Positions 7,343 to 15,164 of a DNA stretch of 46,883 bases are shown here, piece by piece. Both the position numbers and the translations under genes were made by a program. The notes under the pieces are model-generated. The model ran no database searches. It saw only the letters and a list, made by a program, of their open reading frames with translations, and was not told the origin of the DNA. Source of the DNA: Chlorobiota bacterium (GTDB taxonomy: Bacteria > Bacteroidota > Bacteroidia > Bacteroidales > JAADGE01); contig JAADGE010000036.1 of NCBI GenBank assembly GCA_013152535.1, positions 1 through 46,883 of the forward strand, read 5' to 3'. The stretch's first letter is position 1; the number at the start of each line of letters is the position of its first letter.

Positions 7343-9433
7343 TTATAATTTAATTCCCATTATCATAATATCATCAACTTGCTCAAAATTTCCTTTCCAT
7401 TTATTAAATTCAGAGTTCAGGATATTTTTCTGTTCTTTCATAGGTTCGGACGAAATCGAAAGCAATAATTCTTTTAATCGTTTTGAAGAATATTTTTTAT
7501 TATACATTTCACTGAATTGATCCGGAAATCCGTCCGTAAACATCCATATTATATCATCTTTTTTAAGTTTTATATTGTGGCTTTTAAAGGGTTGTTCACG
7601 ATAATAAATACCTACCGGCTGTCTGTCTGCTTTATATTTTACAATTATTTTTTTCCCTTTATCTTCCGTGATAACATACATCGAATTAAATGCACCGGAA
7701 AATTGTGTTTCTTTTGTTTTCAGGTTAATTGAAAACAAAGCAATATCCCAACCGTCCTTATGTTCTCGAAAATTTCCGTTTTGATTTAGTCGTTGTTTAA
7801 TTTTATTTCTCAAATTATTTAAAACCACATCGGTTTGAATAAAATCTTCCGTAACGATTTCATTTAAAAACGACATACCCGTGATGCTTAATAAAGCTCC
7901 GGGAATTCCGTGACCGGTACTGCCTCCTACGGCAATAAAAACAGTATTATTTATTTTTTTTGACCAATAAAAATCTCCGCTTAAGGTGTATGCAGGCTTG
8001 TAAAGAATAATAAATTCGGAAAAAACTTTTAATGTATCGGTAAATGAAGAAAGCATTACATTCTGGATTTTTCCTGCGTAATTAATACTTCCTTTGATAT
8101 CGGAATAAGCATTATTTAATTCTTTATTTTTTTCGGAAAGAGTATTTGTTATTTTTTTATTTTTTAAGTTAAATTTATAAAGTAAACCGGCAAATAAAAT
8201 TATTATTACCAATAATGCGGAAATAATACTGATAATAAAAGATTGTCTTTTATTAATCATTTTTTGATATTCTTGTGCTTTTTTCAAGAAAAGATTTTCT
8301 TTTTCTGCATTCTCAGTTTCATATTTTATTCGTATTAAATTTATTTTATTTTGAACGTTTTCTCCTGTAATTGAATCTTTTATTGTGTCTTTTTTAAGTA
8401 TATATTCATACGCTTTTTTGTAATTCCCGGTTTTTGCATATAATAAATGCAGTAAATTATAAATATTCGGAAGTTCTCGTTTCTCTTTTGTTAAGTTAAT
8501 AGAGTACAGGGCTTTTTTAAGTGCTTTTTCAGCATTTTTATATTGTTTTGTTTCAATATATAACTTGCCGGTAGCTTCATATAAAAATATTAAACCGGAA
8601 TAATATTTATGTTTTTTTTCAATAATAATTGCTTGATTGTAGAGATTTAAAGCTTTTGAATATTTCTTTTCAACTTCATAAGTTTCGGCAATATTGCCGA
8701 TTTCTATCGCTGCAGACAGTTCATCATTTAAGAGTTGATAAAGATTTAATGCTTTAGTATAAAAATATCCGGATGCGGAATAGAATTTTTTGTAAAATTG
8801 TATAACGCCTTTTTTTTCATATATTCCTGCAATTAATACAGTGTCATAATTGTTTTTTTTATTGTTTAAAACATCATCGTAAATTTTCTCAGCTTCTTTT
8901 AAATTTTTTAAATCCAGATAAACAGATGCTGTATTTAATTTTGTAACAGTAATATTATCGGAATCATTCAATTCCTCAAAAATATTAATTGCTTCGTTTC
9001 CTGATTTTACAGCTTTGTCATAAAGTCCTTGTATCCAAAACAGTTGTAAAAAACCGTTTAATGCAATTCCTTGATAATGTTTATTTTTATTTTTTTTTGC
9101 TTTGTTAAAAAGTTCTGTGTATAGTTTGTAACTTATATTAAACTTTGAAAGTTTAAATTTATTTCTTGCTAAAAGTTCTAAAAATGCCATTTCTGAATCT
9201 GAATGTTTTGTTCTTGAAAGTTTCAGACCTTTTTCTGCATAATAAACAGATTTGTCATAGTAATTTTCCGAAAAGTACAGCTCTGTTAATTTTTTAAGAA
9301 CGGAAATTTTGTTTTCAATATTATTAGTTTGGTTAAGGCTTTTTTCAAGAGAGTCAATATTTTTATTTTGTGCAAAAATAAACATTGTGCTTGCACAAAA
9401 CAGAAAAATTAATATTGACGTTTTTTTAATCAT
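7343..9433 (-). CDS. TPR-repeat membrane protein with C-terminal SpoIIE/PP2C-type phosphatase domain
   Basis: The 696-residue product begins with a signal peptide (MIKKTSILIFLFCASTMFIFA). About eight TPR-like helix pairs follow (e.g. GNIAETYEVEKKYSKALNLY), then a transmembrane helix near 400-420, a short coiled coil, and a SpoIIE domain from about 474. This layout (periplasmic TPR sensor, cytoplasmic Ser/Thr phosphatase) is common in Bacteroidota and usually acts in partner-switching or stress signalling. Metal-site residues Asp487 (SGDFYW), Asp634 (FTDG) and Asp687/688 (QVDD) are present. However, the segment normally reading ADCTGHG is GGSTGHG, so the usual metal-binding Asp is Gly504. Activity may be altered or lost. 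It follows the hydrolase gene by 50 bp and may be co-transcribed with it. Confidence 0.88.
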   Translation of the reverse strand: MIKKTSILIFLFCASTMFIFAQNKNIDSLEKSLNQTNNIENKISVLKKLTELYFSENYYDKSVYYAEKGLKLSRTKHSDSEMAFLELLARNKFKLSKFNISYKLYTELFNKAKKNKNKHYQGIALNGFLQLFWIQGLYDKAVKSGNEAINIFEELNDSDNITVTKLNTASVYLDLKNLKEAEKIYDDVLNNKKNNYDTVLIAGIYEKKGVIQFYKKFYSASGYFYTKALNLYQLLNDELSAAIEIGNIAETYEVEKKYSKALNLYNQAIIIEKKHKYYSGLIFLYEATGKLYIETKQYKNAEKALKKALYSINLTKEKRELPNIYNLLHLLYAKTGNYKKAYEYILKKDTIKDSITGENVQNKINLIRIKYETENAEKENLFLKKAQEYQKMINKRQSFIISIISALLVIIILFAGLLYKFNLKNKKITNTLSEKNKELNNAYSDIKGSINYAGKIQNVMLSSFTDTLKVFSEFIILYKPAYTLSGDFYWSKKINNTVFIAVGGSTGHGIPGALLSITGMSFLNEIVTEDFIQTDVVLNNLRNKIKQRLNQNGNFREHKDGWDIALFSINLKTKETQFSGAFNSMYVITEDKGKKIIVKYKADRQPVGIYYREQPFKSHNIKLKKDDIIWMFTDGFPDQFSEMYNKKYSSKRLKELLLSISSEPMKEQKNILNSEFNKWKGNFEQVDDIMIMGIKL

Positions 9434-9483
9434 AAAATGTTTTGAAGAATTAAAATTACGAATTTTACCTGAAAAGAGAAATA

Positions 9484-10272
9484 TTAATCAGTAAAACTAA
9501 AAATTCTTTTGATAAGTTCATTCTCATTCTCAATATGAATAAGATGCCCGACATCGGGAATAATTTTTATTTCGGATTTAGGCAAAACAGTTTTTATGTA
9601 AACTTTGTCGTTTTTATTGAAATAGGGTGAGTTGCCTCCGAAAATAAATAATGTTTTTATGTCTTTTACTTTTTCTGTAAGTTTTATTTTTCGTTGCATT
9701 TCGTATAGATGTTTGTAAAGAGCAGCAATGTTTATTTTCCAATAAAATCGTTCATTATTTTTTCGTATGTTTTTTAATATCAGTTGACTAATAAAGGGAT
9801 TTTGAAACTCAAGTGTTATTAATTCGTTAAGTTCTTTTCTGTTATCAGGTAATTCGAGATTTACAGTCTTTAGCTTTTCAAGCAGAAGTTTGTGGTTTAG
9901 TGCTTTTTTGAAAAATTTCTCGTCCGGAATATATTTCTCGGGAGAAATATCAATAATAATCATTTTAGTTACCCTCTCAGGAAATTTTTCTGCAAATTGT
10001 AAAACTGCTTTTCCGCCCATTGAATGCCCTGCAAAAATTGCATTTTTTATGTTTCTGTCTTCGATAAATTCTAAAATGTCGTTACTCATAGCATCGTAAG
10101 TATGAATTTCGGAATGCGGTGAATTTCCGTGGTTTCTCATATCCGGCAGATATACTTTAAAGTTTTCGGCAAGTTTTTTTGCAATCGGTATCCAATTATC
10201 CGACATACCGAATAATCCGTGAGTAATAATTATTGGCTCACCTTTTCCGTATTCTCTGTAAAATAATTTCAT
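9484..10272 (-). CDS. Alpha/beta-fold hydrolase, YbfF-like esterase
   Basis: The 262-residue cytoplasmic protein has the oxyanion motif THGLFG (about 18-23), DMRNHGNSPH (44-53), nucleophile Ser84 in GHSMGGK, a probable acid Asp in IIIDISPEKY (about 108) and catalytic His243 in DVGHLIHIE. This order matches YbfF and related esterases that cleave short acyl or thioester substrates. It lies 34 bp downstream of the adenylate kinase gene and 50 bp upstream of the TPR-phosphatase gene, all on the minus strand, so the three may form one transcript. The physiological substrate is unknown. Confidence 0.9.
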   Translation of the reverse strand: MKLFYREYGKGEPIIITHGLFGMSDNWIPIAKKLAENFKVYLPDMRNHGNSPHSEIHTYDAMSNDILEFIEDRNIKNAIFAGHSMGGKAVLQFAEKFPERVTKMIIIDISPEKYIPDEKFFKKALNHKLLLEKLKTVNLELPDNRKELNELITLEFQNPFISQLILKNIRKNNERFYWKINIAALYKHLYEMQRKIKLTEKVKDIKTLFIFGGNSPYFNKNDKVYIKTVLPKSEIKIIPDVGHLIHIENENELIKRIFSFTD

Positions 10273-10306
10273 TTAAATTTTCTGTTTTTAATTTTTTACT
10301 GTCAAC

Positions 10307-11476
10307 TTACTTGAGGTTTTTAAAACTGTTTTCAATTTCTTTTGATATTGTTTCCAGAACTTTGTTAAAAGGCGGAGTGCCGTCGATAATGGTAATATCG
10401 TGGGTCTCTTTGTATTTTTCAATTACGGGAATAGTTTTGTCTTCGTGTTCCTGCAAGCGTTTAACAATTTTTTCCGTACTGCTGTCGTAGGGCATTACCG
10501 CATCGGTTTTGCTGCGTTTGTCAAGCCGACGTATAAGTTCCAAAGTATCTACTTTTATTTCAAAAATTTTAGCAATGTAAGAATCGTATTTTTTTAAAAG
10601 TCCGTCGAGAATGTAGGATTGTACCAGTGTTCGCGGAAATCCCTTAAAAATAAATCCTCTGATATTTTTTGAATTTATTATTTTTTTCTCAATAAGAGGA
10701 ATAACAATTTCATCAGGAACTAATTGTCCGCTTTCGTACAAATTCTTAATTTTTTTACCTGTTTCGCTGCCTTTTTCAATTTCTTCTTCCAACATTTCTC
10801 CGGTTGCCACAAATTCCAGCTTATATTTTTCTGCCAAAGCTTTTCCCAACGACCCTCTGCCCGAACCCGGATGCCCGAACATTACAATATTCAGTAATTT
10901 TTTGCTTAATAAATCGTTGATTACCTTATCTATGTCTTCGGTAACTTTCGGAATTGTTTGCATTCCGTTTACGGCAATATAATTCCCTTTTTCTTTATAG
11001 AAATTTAAAACAGGCAAAGTTTTATCGTGATATTCTTTTAGTCGGTTGCGAATTACGGTTTTGTTATCATCGCTTCTGCCGGAAGTTTTTGCTCTGTTCA
11101 AAAGCCGTTTTACGCTTTCTTCTTCCGAAACTTCGATACTTATTAAGGCATCTAAATTTGAATTAAGTTTAATCATAAGTCCTTCAAGGATATACGCTTG
11201 TATGTATGTTCGCGGAAAACCGTCGAATAAAAATCCGTTGGCATCGGAATTTGTTTTTATTGTTTTTTCAATAATTTGAACAATAATTTCGTCAGATACC
11301 AAACCGCCTTGTGCGATAATATCTTTTGCCTGCATACCGAGTTTGGTTTCGGCAGCTAATTCTTTTCTCAGCAAATCACCTGTTGAAATATAGAAAAGAT
11401 TGTATTTATGAATTAAAAATTCCGATTGTGTTCCTTTTCCTGCTCCGGGCGGACCGAATAATGCAATATTTAACAT
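10307..11476 (-). CDS. adk: Tandem adenylate kinase with degenerate second domain
   Basis: From the ATG at 11476 (MLNIALFGPPGAGKG) the protein has 389 residues, about twice a normal adenylate kinase; an upstream in-frame Met would only add an unlikely 14-residue tail. The first half is canonical: P-loop GPPGAGKGTQ (Lys14), STGDLL, GFLFDGFPRT (Asp85) and GRSDD. It should make ADP from ATP and AMP. The second half repeats the fold but diverges at key sites: P-loop GHPGSGRGSLG (Lys to Arg, residue 207), VATGEML, and GFIFKGFPRT (Asp to Lys, residue 278). It may therefore bind nucleotide weakly or act structurally. The lid is short, without zinc cysteines. It is the first gene of a likely adk-hydrolase-phosphatase operon, divergent from the S46 peptidase. 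Confidence 0.9.
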   Translation of the reverse strand: MLNIALFGPPGAGKGTQSEFLIHKYNLFYISTGDLLRKELAAETKLGMQAKDIIAQGGLVSDEIIVQIIEKTIKTNSDANGFLFDGFPRTYIQAYILEGLMIKLNSNLDALISIEVSEEESVKRLLNRAKTSGRSDDNKTVIRNRLKEYHDKTLPVLNFYKEKGNYIAVNGMQTIPKVTEDIDKVINDLLSKKLLNIVMFGHPGSGRGSLGKALAEKYKLEFVATGEMLEEEIEKGSETGKKIKNLYESGQLVPDEIVIPLIEKKIINSKNIRGFIFKGFPRTLVQSYILDGLLKKYDSYIAKIFEIKVDTLELIRRLDKRSKTDAVMPYDSSTEKIVKRLQEHEDKTIPVIEKYKETHDITIIDGTPPFNKVLETISKEIENSFKNLK

Positions 11477-11556
11477 AATGAATATTTTTTCAGGTTTAAA
11501 ATTAATATAAAAATCCAAATTGAAAAATTTTCAACTTTTGAGTTAAAATAATTCTA

Positions 11557-11590
11557 AAAATGTATCTTTGAAGACTTAATTGTATAAAAT
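11557..11590 (+). promoter_or_regulatory. Promoter candidate for the S46 peptidase gene
   Basis: TTTG at 11557-11560 and TATCTTTG at 11583-11590 fit the Bacteroidota -33/-7 pattern on the sequence just ahead of the ATG at 11598, but the 22-nt spacer is slightly longer than the usual 19-21. Positions are hand-counted and may be off; the motifs lie in the 80 bp before the gene. Confidence 0.3.
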
Positions 11591-11597
11591 AAAAACA

Positions 11598-13769
11598 ATG
11601 ATAAAAAGAACTTTATTTCTTACTGCGGTTTTAACGCTTTTGTTTGCTCCGGTATTGCAGGCACACGAAGGAATGTGGATTCCTATGCTTTTAAAAAAGT
11701 ATAACATTGCCGATATGCAAAAAAAAGGTTTTAAACTTACGGCGGAAGATATATACAGCATCAATAAAGCAAGTATGAAAGATGCCGTTATGATTTTCGG
11801 CGGCGGATGCACCGGCGAACTTATTTCCGACAGAGGTCTGATAATTACAAATCACCATTGCGGATACAGCAGTATTCAGTCGCACAGCTCTTTGGAACAC
11901 GATTATTTAACTCACGGTTTTTGGGCGATGAGCGACAAAGAAGAACTGCCGAACGACGGACTTACCGTAACTTTTTTGGTAAGAATGGAAGATGTTACGG
12001 CACAGGTTTTAAAAGGCGTTACCGATGATATGTCGGAAGATGCTCGAAATAGATTAATTGAAGAACATATTAAAAAATTGAAAGAAAAAGCCGGGGAAGG
12101 CAATAATTTTCAAATAAAAATAAAACCGTTTTTTTACGGAAATCAATATTTTTTGTTTGTTGAGAATGTTTTTAAAGATATTCGTTTGGTAGGGGCACCG
12201 CCTTCGGCAATAGGCAAATTCGGCGGCGACACCGACAACTGGATGTGGCCTCGACATACAGGTGATTTTTCTCTGTTTCGCATTTATGCGGATAAAAACA
12301 ACCAACCTGCCGAATATTCGGAAGATAATGTGCCTTATAAACCTATAAAATATTTTCCGGTATCTTTAAAAGGTGTGAAAAAAGGCGATTTTACCCTTGT
12401 TCTCGGTTATCCCGGAAGAACGGAAGAATACCTGACTTCTTATGCCGTGAATATGATACAGAATAAAATCAATCCGGAGCGTATAAAAGTTCGTCAGAGT
12501 ATTATTGATATTATGTCGGCTGATATGGAAAAAGACCCGGCAATAAGGATAAAATATGCCTCGAAATATGCTCGGGTTTCAAATTATTGGAAAAAATGGA
12601 TAGGTGAAAATAACGGTCTGAAAAGACTGAACGCCGTTGCAAAAAAGCAAGAAACAGAAAAACAATTAACCGATTGGATTAACGAAAAACCTGACAGAAC
12701 GGCAAAATACGGTCATCTTTTGCCCGAATATAAACGTATTTATAAAGCATATACACCTTATAAATTAGCCGAAGAATATTTCTACGAAGCCGTATGGTCT
12801 ATGGAAAGTGTGAAATTTACGTCAAAACTTGCCGGTTTACTTCGTAAAGGTGATAAATTTACCGATAAAGATATTGAAAGCATAAAAAAATACGCAAAGA
12901 AATTTTTCAAGAACTACAATAGGGAAACCGATATAAAGATTTTTAAAAGTTTGGTAAAGTTGTATTACGAAAATGCCGGAAAAGATTTTCAACCTGAAAT
13001 TTTTAATTTTTTAGAACCTTTCAGTCATTTTGATATTGACGATGAAACGGCTTTTAATTTGTTTGCCGATGTTTATTTTGCAAAAACATTTTATTTGAAT
13101 GAAGAAAAATTTAACGATTTTATCGAAAAATATTCCTACGGAAGCGAAACCGAACAAAAGATTAAAGACACACCCGGATACAACTTTTTTTATGATTTTG
13201 TAAATGTGTATTACACAAAAATTTTGGTAAATACCGATAAATATACAAACCGTATTAACAGATTAAATCGTCTGTATATGAAATTGTTAATGCAGGCAGA
13301 TACAAACAAAGTTTTTTATCCTGATGCCAATTTTACTCTGCGTGTTGCATACGGAAACGTTGATACATACGAGCCGAAAGACGGTGTTGAATATGAGTAT
13401 TTTACAACACTTAAAGGGGTTATCGAAAAAGATAATCCGAAGATTTACGATTACAAAGTGCCGGCACGATTAAAAGAACTTTATGAGAAAAAAGATTACG
13501 GACGCTACGGCGAAAACGGAAAAATGCACGTTTGTTTTATTGCATCAAATCATACTACGGGCGGAAATTCCGGCAGTCCGGTGATTAATGCAAACGGTGA
13601 GCTTATAGGCGTAAATTTTGATCGCAACTGGGAAGGCACTATGAGCGATATTATGTACGACCCGGATATGTGCCGAAACATTTCGCTTGATATTCGATAT
13701 GCTTTGTTTTTAATTGATAAATTTGCAGGCGACAGCCGACTGGTTGACGAAATGACTATTGTTGAATGA
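11598..13769 (+). CDS. dpp11: Family S46 dipeptidyl peptidase, DPP11-like (Asp/Glu-specific)
   Basis: The 723-residue product has a signal peptide (MIKRTLFLTAVLTLLFAPVLQA) and acts in the periplasm. I chose the ATG at 11598 over an in-frame TTG at 11580 because it gives a clean signal peptide. The catalytic triad motifs are TNHHCGY (His), GGDTDNWMWPRHTGD (Asp) and TTGGNSGSPVIN (Ser658). S46 enzymes remove dipeptides from peptide N-termini. An Arg at 676 (NFDRNWE), 18 residues after the Ser, matches the Ser655/Arg673 pair of Porphyromonas gingivalis DPP11, which selects acidic P1 residues; DPP7 has Gly there. It is single, followed by a strong terminator, and probably feeds peptide catabolism. 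Confidence 0.92.
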   Translation: MIKRTLFLTAVLTLLFAPVLQAHEGMWIPMLLKKYNIADMQKKGFKLTAEDIYSINKASMKDAVMIFGGGCTGELISDRGLIITNHHCGYSSIQSHSSLEHDYLTHGFWAMSDKEELPNDGLTVTFLVRMEDVTAQVLKGVTDDMSEDARNRLIEEHIKKLKEKAGEGNNFQIKIKPFFYGNQYFLFVENVFKDIRLVGAPPSAIGKFGGDTDNWMWPRHTGDFSLFRIYADKNNQPAEYSEDNVPYKPIKYFPVSLKGVKKGDFTLVLGYPGRTEEYLTSYAVNMIQNKINPERIKVRQSIIDIMSADMEKDPAIRIKYASKYARVSNYWKKWIGENNGLKRLNAVAKKQETEKQLTDWINEKPDRTAKYGHLLPEYKRIYKAYTPYKLAEEYFYEAVWSMESVKFTSKLAGLLRKGDKFTDKDIESIKKYAKKFFKNYNRETDIKIFKSLVKLYYENAGKDFQPEIFNFLEPFSHFDIDDETAFNLFADVYFAKTFYLNEEKFNDFIEKYSYGSETEQKIKDTPGYNFFYDFVNVYYTKILVNTDKYTNRINRLNRLYMKLLMQADTNKVFYPDANFTLRVAYGNVDTYEPKDGVEYEYFTTLKGVIEKDNPKIYDYKVPARLKELYEKKDYGRYGENGKMHVCFIASNHTTGGNSGSPVINANGELIGVNFDRNWEGTMSDIMYDPDMCRNISLDIRYALFLIDKFAGDSRLVDEMTIVE

Positions 13770-13790
13770 GGAAAATGATATAAAATAAAA

Positions 13791-13826
13791 AATCCGGCAG
13801 ATTTTAAAACTTGCCGGATTTTTTTA
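13791..13826 (+). terminator. Intrinsic terminator after the S46 peptidase
   Basis: A 9-bp perfect stem (AATCCGGCA / TGCCGGATT) with a 12-nt loop is followed by a run of T. It lies 22 bp after the peptidase stop and ahead of the convergent small membrane protein gene. Confidence 0.9.
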
Positions 13827-13843
13827 TACTTTTTCGAAAAGTA

Positions 13844-14071
13844 TCAGCAATCAGAACAAACGGTTTTAATCCCTTTTACGTGTTTGTAGTTTTTGTCGAG
13901 CATAACTTGCTCTGTTTTAATGCAGTATATTTTTTTCTTACGTAATTTTTTATTGTGTCCTACACGTGTTTCGGGAAACTCTTTCTTTTTTGAAAAAAAA
14001 GTTTGAACACCCAAACCTATTAAAGCGATTGAGATTAGTATAAGTGAAAATATAAAAACAGTAAGAAACAT
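13844..14071 (-). CDS. Small membrane-anchored protein with cysteine-containing tail
   Basis: Read from the ATG at 14071 (an in-frame TTG lies 27 bp further out), the protein has 75 residues. An N-terminal transmembrane helix (MFLTVFIFSLILISIALIGLG) is followed by a basic tail with FPETRVGHNKKLRKKKIYC and the C-terminal VCSDC. FPETxVGHN is a stretch I associate with a small conserved Bacteroidota family annotated only as membrane or secreted protein. The function is unknown; the cysteines could bind metal. It is a single gene, convergent with the peptidase. Confidence 0.7.
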   Translation of the reverse strand: MFLTVFIFSLILISIALIGLGVQTFFSKKKEFPETRVGHNKKLRKKKIYCIKTEQVMLDKNYKHVKGIKTVCSDC

Positions 14072-14179
14072 AGTTTGTGTTTTAAAATAAGAATACAAAG
14101 TTATGAATAAATTCAGACACTTTACTCTTTATCCTGATTTTTTCTGTGAAATAAAATTAGTATCATTATTCATCCGTTA

Positions 14180-14428
14180 TTATTTTTTCTTTTTTCCGAG
14201 ACCGAAAATCCAAACTAAAATTCCTCCTCCCAATACGGCTGTAATTAATGACGGAATAATTCCTACGCCTACGCTGAATCCTATTAATCTGAATATCCAA
14301 CCTCCTATAATTCCTCCGATAATTCCTATAACAAGGTTCATTAAAAAACCAAAACCTTCGCCTTTAAAAAGACGTCCTGTAAGCCATCCGGCAAACCCGC
14401 CGAGAATAATATACAAAAACCAATTCAT
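14180..14428 (-). CDS. GlsB/YeaQ/YmgE-family stress-response membrane protein
   Basis: The 82-residue protein is almost wholly hydrophobic with three glycine-rich helices: ILGGFAGWLTGRLFKGEG, LVIGIIGGIIGGWIF and ITAVLGGGILVWIFGLG, ending in KKKK. This is the full pattern of transglycosylase-associated (GlsB/YeaQ) inner-membrane proteins, linked in other bacteria to general stress responses but without a defined activity. It lies 43 bp downstream of the larger membrane protein gene on the same strand and may be co-transcribed with it. Confidence 0.9.
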   Translation of the reverse strand: MNWFLYIILGGFAGWLTGRLFKGEGFGFLMNLVIGIIGGIIGGWIFRLIGFSVGVGIIPSLITAVLGGGILVWIFGLGKKKK

Positions 14429-14471
14429 AATTTTGAGATTAATTTATAAGACTTCAAATGTAATTAAATGT

Positions 14472-15110
14472 TTAAATCCATCCTAAATTTCCAAAAATAA
14501 TTAAACTTAAAATTACAATTGTAAAAATACTTCCTACTGTAACAATCTGTTTTTTAATCGATTTCATATCGTGAACCCAATAGGCAACAATAAAAAAAGT
14601 CATATAACCGAAAGGAACAATCAGCCACGGATTTTTTGCATTCCACCAGCTGTAATCCCAAGTGAGCATATTTGCAGCATTGAGAAAATATTCAATGATT
14701 ACTGAGAATACCGAACCGGCAATTATAAAAAACCAACGGTTATTGATGCCGAGAATTTTTGCATTTTTATCGTCAAGTAACATTTTAGACCAAATGATTC
14801 CTGCAATCGAAAACATAAACATAATTTCAACATTTAAACCGATGAGAACAGTATAGGCAGATTGTCCGGGCGTACCCCAAATCGGTGCATAATGCGAAAA
14901 ATGCAGTACCAATGAATTAATGATTTCGTTAATCCAATCCATTCCCCAAAATGCTAATCCTGCAAAAACAAGGTTCCAATTCTTTTTTTGTATTTCCGAA
15001 GCGTAAACGTAAAACATTATTGCTAAAAGAGGTATTACATACCATTGCAGAGTTGCAGGGTTTCTCAAATTTTCGAGTGCTTGTTTGGTAAATTCAGTAT
15101 AATTATTCAT
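14472..15110 (-). CDS. Conserved integral membrane protein of unknown function
   Basis: I do not recognise this 212-residue protein. It has about six hydrophobic helices, including LQWYVIPLLAIMFYVYASEI, LVFAGLAFWGMDWINEIINS, VLIGLNVEIMFMFSIAGIIW, WFFIIAGSVFSVIIEYFLNA and a C-terminal helix TVGSIFTIVILSLIIFG. It is rich in Trp and has acidic residues inside helices (GMDWINEI, NVEIMF, VIIEYF), as in proteins that bind ions or cofactors within the membrane. There is no signal peptide or lipobox. It sits between metG and the GlsB-family gene on the same strand, 54 bp from metG. Confidence 0.75.
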   Translation of the reverse strand: MNNYTEFTKQALENLRNPATLQWYVIPLLAIMFYVYASEIQKKNWNLVFAGLAFWGMDWINEIINSLVLHFSHYAPIWGTPGQSAYTVLIGLNVEIMFMFSIAGIIWSKMLLDDKNAKILGINNRWFFIIAGSVFSVIIEYFLNAANMLTWDYSWWNAKNPWLIVPFGYMTFFIVAYWVHDMKSIKKQIVTVGSIFTIVILSLIIFGNLGWI

Positions 15111-15164
15111 AATATTTAATTTTAATTTCTTGAATTTATTTTCTGCCCGATTTAATGTGTTTTA

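Noticed and set aside
14103-14486. A 127-residue plus-strand reading frame rich in Pro and Ile.
   Set aside because: It is the complement of the GlsB-family gene; the Pro/Ile pattern is the antisense of Gly/Ile-rich membrane helices.
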